Assembly: GCA_000723505.1 (NCBI GenBank) | Contig: HG934468.1 | Span: 124,001 to 188,000, forward strand | Length of the DNA stretch: 64,000 nt | Direction of reading: 5' to 3' | Source of the DNA: Mucinivorans hirudinis | GTDB lineage: Bacteria > Bacteroidota > Bacteroidia > Bacteroidales > Rikenellaceae | Shown here: positions 44,898-53,521 of the stretch, piece by piece | How positions within the stretch are numbered: position 1 is the first letter of the stretch | Layout: each line of letters begins with the position of its first letter | Position numbers and translations under genes: made by a program | The notes under the pieces: generated by a model | Seen by the model: only the letters and a program-made list of their open reading frames with translations | The model's database searches: none | What the model was told of the DNA's origin: nothing

Positions 44898-47168
44898 TTA
44901 TCTATTCAAATTAAAAATAAGATTCACCCCAAAAGTTGTCGGCTTCCCTTTTTGGACAAATGAACGACCGAAGCTCTCGAAATAGAATGCGCCGTACTCG
45001 GTATTTGTGAGGTTGCGACCCCAAATCTCCAACTTTGCAAGACTATGTCTCAGAGAGATTTTGCCACCCAGCAAACCGTAAAAAGGCTGCGTGATATCGT
45101 TAGCCTCAGTCCAATAAATCTTGCCGTAGCCGCTATAATCTGCTGAAATCAAAATCTGTTTTATAAATTTTCCACCTGTTGGGATTGAATATGATGCGCC
45201 CAAAGATAGGGTATTCGCCGGTGTATAGGGGATAAAATTGCCGCTGTAATCAACCTCTACACCCTCTTTGTTCACACCGGCTTTGTAGTCAACAAATTTC
45301 GAGTTTACATATCCGTAGTTCAAATCAACGCTCAAATTATCTGTCAAAGAGGCGTTTAGTGACACATCGGCACCAAAGCTACGCCCACGTCCCGCATTGC
45401 TCAGGATGCGTCCGCTGCCGCCGTCCACAAACTGCGTCAGCTGTAAATCACGAATATCCATATAAAATAGTGCCACATCGGCTTTCAAAAAACCAAACTT
45501 AGCACGGAAACCGGCTTCATAGTTCCAACTCGTTTCGGGCTTGTATGAGACTGTTTCGCTCAAGCGGTCTTCTTTGGGCTTAGGTGCAGGCGCGCCACCA
45601 ATGGGTGGTCGAACAGTTTTAAGGCTGTCTTGAATCACCTCTGAAAACATTTGAATATTGTAACCACCTGCTTTATAGCCCTTTGAAACAGTTGCATAGG
45701 TCATAATATCCTCCGTGCATTCATATTTGACGGCGATTTTCGGCAACAATTCAATAAAGCTCTGAGAGAGGTTGCCCGTAAGGGTTTTGGCAATGTCGAA
45801 CGGAATTGGGCGTGGCATATACGACGAGGTTATGGTAGTATTCATTGCCATCGAGGTATTGTAATAGAGCCATTGTTTCTCGTAGTCCAAACGTAGTCCT
45901 GCGGTTACGGAGAATCTGTTGGTGAAATTGTAGGTCGATTGGTGGAAAATAGCTGCACCGAAAGCGGGAGTTTTATAAAAACCGGGGTTTGGAATCTCTT
46001 TGTTGTTAATGGTAATTTTGACGGGCACTGTCGGCGGCATCATCTTATCGAAGACCGGTTGCAGAATCTCGCGAACGCCATCCTCGCAAAAGGTGACATC
46101 ACCATTGGTGCGCATCAAGTTGTAGAACCCAAATGCTCCTGCCGACCACTGATATCTGCCTAGGGTGGTTGAGCGCGCCGCGAATTCCTGATTAAAAGAG
46201 TGTTGATTCTGACGCTGATTGATAGTAAAGATAGATTTGGCTGTAAAATCTTGGTCCATCTTCATATCGTCATTCAGATATTGATAACCCGTACTCGAAC
46301 TCCACAAAATGCGAGGTGAGCTATACTCGAACCGCAGGCTGTTATTCATCATCGCGCGGCGGTAACTCCCTTCATCATTATAGTTTACATCGGCAATCTT
46401 CTTTGTCTCTTTGTCATAGAGACCATACGCGAAGGCACCTTGATTGGTAAAGTCGAATGAGGTTTCAAAATTCATTAATAGATTGTTTGTCAGGCGACTA
46501 TCTAGTTTCAAACGACCTCCTGCCGACTCCTCGGGGTCGGCACGTTTGCCAGTAAAAACATTGGTAAAATATCCTGCCGACTTATCATAATAACCCATCA
46601 CTGCCAAGCCTGTATTTTTGCAAATCAACGAATAGTTAGAAAATTTTGCCGAGTAGCTATCATAATTCGCCGCCCCAAGAGCAATCTTAGTGCCCTGATA
46701 ATCAAGAGGCAAAAGTGTGTAAATATTTATTATGCCGCTCATTGCATTACGCCCATAGAGAGTCCCTTGCGCTCCGCGAAGAACCTCAATGCGCTGAATA
46801 TCCATCAGTTCGAAGTCGAGCGTGCTCTTGTCCATCATTGGTATATTATTGAGGTACATTCCCACCGACTGCCCGCTCGAGCGAGTGCCGATACCGCGCA
46901 GATAGATTGCCGTAGTCATCTTACTGCCATAGTCGGGAATATAGAGATTTGGAACGAAAGAGCTGATATTCTTGATGCTTTCAACCCCGAGCCGACTAAT
47001 ATTCAAAGGGGTAATAATGGTTACAGAAGTTGGAATTTTTCCGAGTCTGTTGGTCTCTTTTGTGGACGAAAGCACAACAACTTGTTCTAATGTGCGAGTA
47101 GTGTCGATTTGAGATTTAGATTGCAATGAGATGACAATCAAAATTATAGCATATAAAATTCTTTTCAT
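44898..47168 (-). CDS. TonB-dependent outer-membrane receptor
   Basis: 756 residues from ATG 47168 (MKRILYAII); the 20 codons upstream are open but would cover the promoter. Signal peptide, plug domain (LEQVVVLSSTKETNRLGKIPTSVTII, with YLRGIGTRSSGQSVGMYLNN) and a beta-barrel ending NLIFNLNR. IRGAQGTLYGRNAMSG matches the plug loop. No CarboxypepD-like extension and no SusD partner nearby, so it is a siderophore/vitamin-type receptor rather than SusC. The substrate is unknown. Confidence 0.9.
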   Translation of the reverse strand: MKRILYAIILIVISLQSKSQIDTTRTLEQVVVLSSTKETNRLGKIPTSVTIITPLNISRLGVESIKNISSFVPNLYIPDYGSKMTTAIYLRGIGTRSSGQSVGMYLNNIPMMDKSTLDFELMDIQRIEVLRGAQGTLYGRNAMSGIINIYTLLPLDYQGTKIALGAANYDSYSAKFSNYSLICKNTGLAVMGYYDKSAGYFTNVFTGKRADPEESAGGRLKLDSRLTNNLLMNFETSFDFTNQGAFAYGLYDKETKKIADVNYNDEGSYRRAMMNNSLRFEYSSPRILWSSSTGYQYLNDDMKMDQDFTAKSIFTINQRQNQHSFNQEFAARSTTLGRYQWSAGAFGFYNLMRTNGDVTFCEDGVREILQPVFDKMMPPTVPVKITINNKEIPNPGFYKTPAFGAAIFHQSTYNFTNRFSVTAGLRLDYEKQWLYYNTSMAMNTTITSSYMPRPIPFDIAKTLTGNLSQSFIELLPKIAVKYECTEDIMTYATVSKGYKAGGYNIQMFSEVIQDSLKTVRPPIGGAPAPKPKEDRLSETVSYKPETSWNYEAGFRAKFGFLKADVALFYMDIRDLQLTQFVDGGSGRILSNAGRGRSFGADVSLNASLTDNLSVDLNYGYVNSKFVDYKAGVNKEGVEVDYSGNFIPYTPANTLSLGASYSIPTGGKFIKQILISADYSGYGKIYWTEANDITQPFYGLLGGKISLRHSLAKLEIWGRNLTNTEYGAFYFESFGRSFVQKGKPTTFGVNLIFNLNR

Positions 47169-47186
47169 AACAAAAATTTTGGTTAG

Positions 47187-47218
47187 CAAAGTAACAAAAA
47201 ATTTATGAGAAATGCAAA
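47187..47218 (-). promoter_or_regulatory. Promoter of the TonB-dependent receptor
   Basis: Minus strand TTTG (47215-47218), 20 bases, TTACTTTG (47187-47194), one base off TAnnTTTG, 18 bases before the ATG at 47168. Confidence 0.5.
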
Positions 47219-47228
47219 TCAAAAACAT

Positions 47229-47378
47229 TATGCCAAATTGTCAGAAAAAGTGAAGTTTGGCAAAGAGTTTGCGTAGCCATATGCGAGATGATGATCTACT
47301 GAGCTGAGTTCGGGATAAGATCAGTTGAAAAAGTAGTTTAATACCTAACTCTACCCGCACATCAGGTTGGGAAATTTG
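47229..47378. other. Gap upstream of the receptor gene
   Basis: 150 bases with no gene, hairpin or riboswitch-like pattern that I can support. It separates the receptor promoter from the IS3 remnant. Confidence 0.5.
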
Positions 47379-47839
47379 TTAATAATGTTTTTGTGTTTTA
47401 GGTGTATTTATTCCAATTTCGGAGTTGTATTTTCTCCAGAATTCATCAATGGTAAGGTTGCCAAGAGCCGAGTGGCGACGATTTTTGTTGTACCAACAAT
47501 TACCTTTATCTGACATACTTTGAGTTATTATATTGTCTTTTAGCAATTTGACAGACTTACTGCCAGTGTATTGCACGCCTGTGTCTGAATGAAAAAGCAA
47601 CCCATCAGGATGGCATTACGGCGTTTTACAGCCATCTTTAATGCTGCAACAGTACTGTTTTCGTCAGTCATATCGCTACTAAAACTCCACCCTATGATTT
47701 TACGGTCAAATATATCCATAACGGTTGTGAAGTAGTCAAAACCTCCTATTCTCGGAATATATGTTATATCGGAAACCCATTTCATTCCCGGGGCTGAAGC
47801 CGTAAAATCCCTATCCGGCAGATTTGGGGCTACCGGATT
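47379..47839 (-). pseudogene. IS3-family transposase (OrfB) remnant
   Basis: The complement reads NPVAPNLPDRDFTASAPG-MKWVSDITYIP...FDRKIIGWSFSSDM (rve integrase core, first Asp), then a one-base deletion near 47609 (AATGCCATCCTGATGG) shifts frame, and it resumes as GLLFHSDTGVQYTGS (second Asp). After MSDKGNCW it jumps to YNKNRRHSALGNLTIDEFW. The segment that normally carries the catalytic Glu (DNAVAESFFKTLK) is missing. The 5' end is lost too, with a stop just before NPVAP. The copy is dead by three separate lesions. Confidence 0.85.
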
Positions 47840-48293
47840 GTGTTATGATTGGAATTAGTTGTACATATTCTGTATTTTCGCCTCAAACGACTCTTCAGTC
47901 CCAACCTGTACATATAAAAATAGTCGTCCTGCCGGATTAATCGGCAGGACGGCTATTTTTAGAAAAATGGTTTCTTAATAAGTCCAATATTATATTCCAG
48001 GCGAAAACACCCGAACGTTCCCTATATAATAGCAGTGGGTGTTAGAAAACATTGCTCTCACTTTGCGACACAAATTACTTATCTTCATCAGATTAAGTAT
48101 AATTGTTGTTTTTCAAAAGAATCATATTTGACTAACAACGTATTATATCGAGTCAAGAAAATCATTCCAACAAAATGGAAGATATTGTTTTGACATCCTA
48201 TCCACTTATCTTTCACGTTGATTATCAGGGCAATAATCATAGAAACACCGAAGAATAATCAATTAAAAATCTTCAAAAATGTTGTACAGCCCC
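47840..48293. other. A/T-rich stretch without genes
   Basis: 454 bases between the IS3 remnant and the DUF4924 gene. Apart from the strong hairpin at 47916-47960 I see no frame, repeat or promoter worth calling. It may be old mobile-element debris. Confidence 0.45.
47916..47960. terminator. Strong bidirectional hairpin
   Basis: AAAAATAG-t-CGTCCTGCCG, loop GATTAAT, CGGCAGGACG-g-CTATTTTT: a 19-base stem with one mismatch, A run before and T run after. It is a typical two-way rho-independent terminator, although no gene ends right beside it on either side, so it may mark the end of a deleted gene. Confidence 0.7.
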
Positions 48294-48839
48294 CTATGGA
48301 ATCTCTTCTTGGTATGGGTCTATTTCGCCACGCTCTATTTTGTGGTAGTAGTCGGCAAGTAGAGCTACGACGGGAGAAATCAACTCAAGCACATCTTCGA
48401 CGTGCTTCTTGTTTTGCACACCCTTTAGGCGACACAACACAACGGAGTATAACGCGCGAAAACACAGCTCAATATCACTACCTTCGCCGAGGTTTCGTAA
48501 CTCGGGGGCAAGCCTCGAAAAAGTCTGTCGATACCTTTTGCCAATGGGAGCTTGCAGCAAGTGTTCGTGCAAATCGTTGAGCGCCCCCATTAGGTGTTCC
48601 GTATGTTCCAAGTGCCCCTTATCGCGCTTCCCTTCGGATGCAAGAAGCTGAACAATATCCATATACCAAGCAAAAGCCACCTCGCGCTGCTCCACACTCA
48701 GCGATGTTTGCGAAGCAACAAGTGTTGCATAAATCTTGTCGGGCGAAAACTCCAGTGCACGAAGTAGATCCTCTAACTGCCACAGATAGAGGATATATTC
48801 GGCGATGTTATCTTTTCTTTTCTGCTGTGCTATAAACAT
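48294..48839 (-). CDS. DUF4924 protein
   Basis: 181 residues from ATG 48839 (MFIAQQKRKDNIAEYILYLWQLEDLLRA cited by its ends); an ATG four codons earlier is less typical. All-helical, no signal peptide. The opening IAQQKRKDNIAEYILYMWQ-type text is the Bacteroidota DUF4924 hallmark. Function unknown. It follows ychF on the same strand by 35 bases. Confidence 0.75.
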   Translation of the reverse strand: MFIAQQKRKDNIAEYILYLWQLEDLLRALEFSPDKIYATLVASQTSLSVEQREVAFAWYMDIVQLLASEGKRDKGHLEHTEHLMGALNDLHEHLLQAPIGKRYRQTFSRLAPELRNLGEGSDIELCFRALYSVVLCRLKGVQNKKHVEDVLELISPVVALLADYYHKIERGEIDPYQEEIP

Positions 48840-48874
48840 TTTTATCCGCAAAAGCCTCCTTAGCCCCCGTTGAA

Positions 48875-49978
48875 TTAAACATTGAATCGAAAGTGCATAA
48901 TATCACCATCCTGCACCACATACTCCTTACCCTCGACACTCAATTTACCAGCCTCGCGACAAGCCGACTCCGAGCCAAGTGCAATATAATCATCATATTT
49001 GATAACCTCGGCACGGATGAAGCCGCGCTCGAAATCTGAGTGGATAACCCCTGCCGCCTGCGGAGCTTTCGTACCCTTGGGATACGTCCACGCACGTGTC
49101 TCCTGCTCGCCCGTCGTAAAGTATGTTTCGAGGTTAAGTAGCGCATAAGCAGCACGTATCAAGCGACTTACACCACTCTCCTCTAAACCTATATCAGCAA
49201 GGAACATCTGCCGCTCCTCGTAACTCTCCAGCTCGGCAATGTCCGCCTCAATCGCCGCAGCAACCACGAGCACCTGAGCATTTTCGTCCTTCACCGCCTC
49301 CATCACCGCCTCCGTATATTCATTACCCGTTACGGCACTCGCCTCATCCACATTACAAACATAGAGAACCGGTTTGTTGGTCAGTAGGCAAAGCTCCGCC
49401 ATCATCTTCTCATCCTCCTTATTTTCTAACACCACCGTGCGTGCAGACTTTCCCTGAACCAGAGCCTCGCGATATTGCACCAATAGGTCATACCAACGTT
49501 TGGCAACCTTGTCGCCGCCTGTTTGCGCCTGCTTTTGCACTTTGCCGATACGACTTTCAACCGTCTCTAAATCTTTGAGTTGAAGTTCCGTATCAATAAT
49601 CTCCTTGTCGCGAACCGGATTCACCGAACCGTCCACGTGTGTAACATTGCTGTCGTCGAAGCAGCGCAGCACGTGAATAATCGCATCCGTCGTACGGATA
49701 TTGCCAAGGAATTTATTTCCAAGCCCTTCGCCCTTGCTCGCGCCCTTTACCAAGCCCGCAATATCGACAATCTCGATAGTGGTTGGGATTATGCGTTTGG
49801 GTTTGTCAATCGCCGCCAAGCGAACCAAACGTTCATCGGGAACGGTAATTACGCCCACGTTGGGGTCGATTGTACAGAAAGGGAAGTTGGCTGCCTGAGC
49901 CTTAGCGTTGCTTAGTGAGTTGAAGAGGGTCGATTTCCCGACATTCGGAAGACCGACAATACCACATTGAAGAGCCAT
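48875..49978 (-). CDS. ychF: Redox-regulated GTPase/ATPase YchF (Obg family)
   Basis: 367 residues. G1 GIVGLPNVGKST, G3-like DIAGLVKGASKGEG, the altered G4 NVDE region typical of YchF (which prefers ATP), and a C-terminal TGS domain ending HSDFERGFIRAEVIKYDDY...VQDGDIMHFRFNV (cited at its ends). It binds ribosomes and modulates stress responses; universally conserved. Confidence 0.95.
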   Translation of the reverse strand: MALQCGIVGLPNVGKSTLFNSLSNAKAQAANFPFCTIDPNVGVITVPDERLVRLAAIDKPKRIIPTTIEIVDIAGLVKGASKGEGLGNKFLGNIRTTDAIIHVLRCFDDSNVTHVDGSVNPVRDKEIIDTELQLKDLETVESRIGKVQKQAQTGGDKVAKRWYDLLVQYREALVQGKSARTVVLENKEDEKMMAELCLLTNKPVLYVCNVDEASAVTGNEYTEAVMEAVKDENAQVLVVAAAIEADIAELESYEERQMFLADIGLEESGVSRLIRAAYALLNLETYFTTGEQETRAWTYPKGTKAPQAAGVIHSDFERGFIRAEVIKYDDYIALGSESACREAGKLSVEGKEYVVQDGDIMHFRFNV

Positions 49979-49984
49979 ATTTTT

Positions 49985-50067
49985 GAGTAAAATGAAAAGT
50001 GAAAAATAGGGTGAAAAATGGTTGGGTGAAAACGTTTTTTCATTTTTCGTTTTTCATCTTTCACTCA
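49985..50067. repeat. Imperfect inverted word array before ychF (copy F)
   Basis: GAGTAAAATGAAAAGTGAAAAATA (left, cited as GTGAAAAAT words) pairs with CATTTTTCGTTTTTCATC and TTTCACTC on the right. It has the same layout as the heptamer arrays with GTGAAAAA words. It lies downstream of the ychF promoter, so it would form a leader hairpin. Confidence 0.6.
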
Positions 50068-50077
50068 ATTCGTGGTG

Positions 50078-50085
50078 CAAAGATA
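50078..50085 (-). promoter_or_regulatory. Putative -7 box of ychF
   Basis: TATCTTTG on the minus strand, about 100 bases before the ychF ATG. It is placed back to back with the box for the exonuclease gene and implies that repeat copy F is transcribed as the ychF leader. Confidence 0.5.
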
Positions 50086-50097
50086 ATAAAAAATTAG

Positions 50098-50105
50098 TAT
50101 ATTTG
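50098..50105 (+). promoter_or_regulatory. Putative -7 box of the exonuclease gene
   Basis: TATATTTG matches TAnnTTTG, eight bases before the ATG at 50114. The message would be almost leaderless. Confidence 0.5.
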
Positions 50106-50113
50106 CGGATTGT

Positions 50114-50683
50114 ATGTTTCAGCCTACTATAACAAATGAAGAGGTCAATGCACTGCCCGTGGTGAAATTCGCGGGTAGGATTATTGTCGTTGATAGCGAG
50201 GAGAGTCTGGCTGAGGCAGAGCGAGTGCTTGAGGGTGAACAGATTCTGGGCTTTGATACCGAGACACGCCCATCGTTTCAAAAAGGGTTTTCTTATCGTA
50301 TGTCTCTGCTGCAACTATCTACCGGCGATACGGCTGTGCTCCTGAGGCTAAATTTGGTGGAGATTTCGCCCGTAATAAAAAATATAGTACAATCCGCCTC
50401 CGTTATCAAGGTGGGAGCGGCAATACGTGATGATATAAAGGGGCTGCAAAAACTCAAACGGTTCAAGCCGGCGGGGTTCGTAGATTTGCAGAGTATCGTT
50501 GGGCGGTATGGTATTGAGGAGTTGAGCGTGAGGAAAATGGCGGCAATAGTGCTTGGGGTAAAGGTGAGTAAGGCACAGAGACTAAGCAACTGGGAAGCAC
50601 AAAATCTGACCGCTGCTCAGCAGGATTATGCCGCTGTTGATGCGTGGGTTTGCCGAGAAATATACAATAATTTAATAAAATAA
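50114..50683 (+). CDS. 3'-5' exonuclease, RNase D/WRN type
   Basis: 189 residues. DEDD-y residues: FDTETRP (Asp-x-Glu), VGAAIRDDIKGL (Asp) and QDYAAVDAWV (Tyr and Asp). It has only the exonuclease domain, without HRDC. It trims 3' ends of RNA or DNA. The stop overlaps the M3 peptidase start (TAATG). Confidence 0.9.
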   Translation: MFQPTITNEEVNALPVVKFAGRIIVVDSEESLAEAERVLEGEQILGFDTETRPSFQKGFSYRMSLLQLSTGDTAVLLRLNLVEISPVIKNIVQSASVIKVGAAIRDDIKGLQKLKRFKPAGFVDLQSIVGRYGIEELSVRKMAAIVLGVKVSKAQRLSNWEAQNLTAAQQDYAAVDAWVCREIYNNLIK

Positions 50684-52770
50684 TGAAAACACTAATAGCA
50701 GCAGTGATTATGACAGCAGCAATCGCAACATCGTGCACCGAGCAGGCGAAAAATCCACTAATGGAGGCAAAGTGGAATACCGTGCACCAAACGCCACCCT
50801 TCGCACAAATAAAAGTTGAACATTTCAAACCCGCGGTTATAGCACAAATTGAGCAGGCTAAGCAGGGCATTGATGCCATTATTAACAACGCAGCCGAGCC
50901 TAATTTCGAGAACACTATCGAGGCTTTGGAGGGCAACGGCAAGGAGCTTTCGCGTACGCTGGGCGTATTGTTCAACCTCAATTCGGCTGAGACAAATGAT
51001 GAAATTCAGGCAGTTGTAGTTGAACTTTCACCGATTTTGACCGACTATTCTAACGACATTTCGTTGAACGAAAAACTGTTTGAGAGAATCAAGAAGGTCT
51101 ATGAGCAACGCGGTACTCTTGTGCTCGACAACGAGCAAAAGATGCTTCTGGAGGATACCTACAAGGGTTTTGTTCGCAGCGGCGCAAACCTCACCCCCGA
51201 GCAGAAAGATAAATATCGCGAAATCAGCAAAGAGCTATCTCTGTTGAGCGTTCAATTCGACCAAAACGAACTTGGGGCAACTAACGCTTACGAGTTGATA
51301 ATCACAGACACTACAAAGTTGGCGGGTCTGCCCGAGGATGTGGTGGAGGCTGCGGCGGCAGAGGCTCAGGCTAAGGGCAAGCAGGGCTATCTCTTTACAC
51401 TTCAATATCCAAGCTACGTTCCGTTTCTCAAGTATGCGGACGACCGTTCATTAAGAGAGCAGATTTGGCTGGCAAAGAGCAAGTTATGCGCTACGGGCGA
51501 CTCTACGGATAACCAAAAAATCGTAAAGCGCACTGCCGAGTTGCGCTTGTCGCTCGCCAATCTGTTGGGCTACAAAACTTATGCCGACTATGCGCTCGAG
51601 AATCGTATGGCTCAATCTGCCGAAAAGGTAAACTCGTTCCTTGCCGAACTGCTGGAAAAGTCTATCGACTACGCTCGAGGCGATGTTAAAACACTTGAGC
51701 AGTATGCTGCCAAGCAAGGTTTTACAGGCAAGTTGATGCCTTGGGATTTTTCGTACTACGATAATAAGTATGTGACGGAAAAATATTCGGTAAACGATGA
51801 AATGACTCGCCCCTATTTTCAATTGGAAAAAGCGGAAGAGGCATTGTTTATGTTGGCTAACAAGCTCTATGGCATCAATTTCAAACTAAACAAGGATATT
51901 CCGGTCTACCATCCCGATGTGCTGGCGTATGAGGTTTACGACGAGAATGGAGATTTCCTCTCTGTCCTCTATTGCGACTATTTCCCGCGCGCGGGCAAAA
52001 ATAGCGGTGCGTGGATGAACACTTTTAGAGAGGCATCGGCTCAAGAGAGACCTATCGTTGTGTTGGTTAATAACTTCACTAAACCAACCGCAACAAAACC
52101 ATCTCTGCTGAGCTTCGATGAGTTCGAGACTATGCTACACGAGTTCGGACACGGCTTGCACGGCATCTTTGGCAAAGGCAAATACGCATCACTCACAGGA
52201 ACAAGCGTTTACCGCGACTTTGTGGAGCTCCCCTCTCAGATTATGGAGAACTGGGCAACCGAAGAGGAATATTTAAAACTGTTCGCAAAACATTATGAGA
52301 CAGGGGCAGATATGCCCGCGGATTTGATTGCAAAACTTATCGACAAAAAGAACCACAATGCGGCTTACGCCAACGTGCGTCAGTTGAGTTTCGGGTTGAA
52401 CGATATGGCTTGGCACTCTATAACTGAGCCTGTTGGGGTCTCAGTGGAGGTATTCGAGAAGAGTGCGAACGGTAAAGCACAGGTGCTGCCCACTGTCGAA
52501 GGCACGATGATGAGTCCCTCCTTTGGGCATATCTTCGCCGGAGGCTACGCGGCGGGATATTATAGCTATAAGTGGGCAGAGGTGTTGGAGGCGGATGCTT
52601 TCAACCGGTTCAAAAAGAACGGCATCTTCGATAAGGCGACTGCCACATCGTTCCGCAAAAATATTTTGGAAAAAGGTGGTACCGAACACCCTATGACATT
52701 GTATGTTGCCTTTGCGGGCGCAGAACCTACTGTCGAACCACTCTTGGAAAAAATGGGATTGAAGAGGTGA
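50683..52770 (+). CDS. M3-family peptidase (peptidyl-dipeptidase Dcp-like), lipoprotein
   Basis: 695 residues. N-terminal lipobox-like IATSC (Cys18), so probably membrane-tethered in the periplasm. Zinc motif HEFGH in ETMLHEFGHGLHGIFG with the downstream Glu in ELPSQIMENW, plus FSYYDNKYVTEKY and YAAGYYSYKWAEV near the C-terminus. The family removes dipeptides or cuts short peptides. Bacteroidales Dcp-like enzymes feed on peptides released by other proteases such as DPP IV. Confidence 0.92.
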   Translation: MKTLIAAVIMTAAIATSCTEQAKNPLMEAKWNTVHQTPPFAQIKVEHFKPAVIAQIEQAKQGIDAIINNAAEPNFENTIEALEGNGKELSRTLGVLFNLNSAETNDEIQAVVVELSPILTDYSNDISLNEKLFERIKKVYEQRGTLVLDNEQKMLLEDTYKGFVRSGANLTPEQKDKYREISKELSLLSVQFDQNELGATNAYELIITDTTKLAGLPEDVVEAAAAEAQAKGKQGYLFTLQYPSYVPFLKYADDRSLREQIWLAKSKLCATGDSTDNQKIVKRTAELRLSLANLLGYKTYADYALENRMAQSAEKVNSFLAELLEKSIDYARGDVKTLEQYAAKQGFTGKLMPWDFSYYDNKYVTEKYSVNDEMTRPYFQLEKAEEALFMLANKLYGINFKLNKDIPVYHPDVLAYEVYDENGDFLSVLYCDYFPRAGKNSGAWMNTFREASAQERPIVVLVNNFTKPTATKPSLLSFDEFETMLHEFGHGLHGIFGKGKYASLTGTSVYRDFVELPSQIMENWATEEEYLKLFAKHYETGADMPADLIAKLIDKKNHNAAYANVRQLSFGLNDMAWHSITEPVGVSVEVFEKSANGKAQVLPTVEGTMMSPSFGHIFAGGYAAGYYSYKWAEVLEADAFNRFKKNGIFDKATATSFRKNILEKGGTEHPMTLYVAFAGAEPTVEPLLEKMGLKR

Positions 52771-52794
52771 CCTGCATTTAATATTTAGCATTAA

Positions 52795-53517
52795 ATGATG
52801 AAAATCAAAAACTTACTACTAATAGCCTTATTTTGTGTTTCGCTCTGTGGTTTTGCGCAGCGCGTGCCTGATTATGCCAAGATTGAAGAGGAGATTATAA
52901 ATCCATCCTCTCAATATTACTATCCGTTGTTGATGCAGCGCTATGTTGCAAATGATACAACGCTGACTGTTAATGACTTTTATCATCTTTACTATGGCTA
53001 CACCTTTCAGGAGAGTTACAAACCACTCATAGAGCCTCTTCAGAAAGATAGCCTTGCTTCGCTATTTGCCACGCGCACAACCTTTCCGCCCGATGTGTTC
53101 GATAAGATTGAGCGTTACTCCAAGGTGATACTTTCAGTAGAACCATTTAATTTGCGAGATATTAACGTTTTAGCATTTGCATATCAAAACGCGGGTCTTA
53201 ACGAGAAAGCCGAGCAGATGATGTTCAAGCTCGAAAAAATCGTGGAAGTTATTAAATCTACGGGGGATGGATTGTCCGAAAAATCGCCGTGGTGGGTCAT
53301 TTATCGGCATCATTCAAACGACCTGCTGTCTGTTTTGGATATAGAGACGGTCAAAAATATTACCATTTCCAAAAATATTGAGTACCTTCAAATCCGCAAT
53401 CGTGCCGACTCGCGTATTAAGGGCTATTTTTTCAATATATCAGGTATTTACAACCGAAGCGATGACTATATAAACGAGGCGGAGCAACCCAAACGCAAAT
53501 TAGAAATCAAAAAATAA
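52795..53517 (+). CDS. Secreted DUF4919 protein
   Basis: 240 residues; ATG 52795 or the next ATG 52798. Signal peptide (about 1-21), then DYAKIEEEIINPSSQYYYPLLMQRY and LTVNDFYHLYYGYTFQ, the DUF4919 opening as I recall it. Helical, TPR-like text (DINVLAFAYQNAGLNEKAEQMM). Function unknown. The start codon is part of a small palindrome (CATTTAAT-ATTTAGC-ATTAAATG, 52775-52797). Confidence 0.75.
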   Translation: MMKIKNLLLIALFCVSLCGFAQRVPDYAKIEEEIINPSSQYYYPLLMQRYVANDTTLTVNDFYHLYYGYTFQESYKPLIEPLQKDSLASLFATRTTFPPDVFDKIERYSKVILSVEPFNLRDINVLAFAYQNAGLNEKAEQMMFKLEKIVEVIKSTGDGLSEKSPWWVIYRHHSNDLLSVLDIETVKNITISKNIEYLQIRNRADSRIKGYFFNISGIYNRSDDYINEAEQPKRKLEIKK

Positions 53518-53521
53518 AACA

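Noticed and set aside
47168-47379. Riboswitch (for example cobalamin) upstream of the TonB-dependent receptor
   Set aside because: No conserved riboswitch boxes could be seen and the promoter leaves only about 15 bases of leader.
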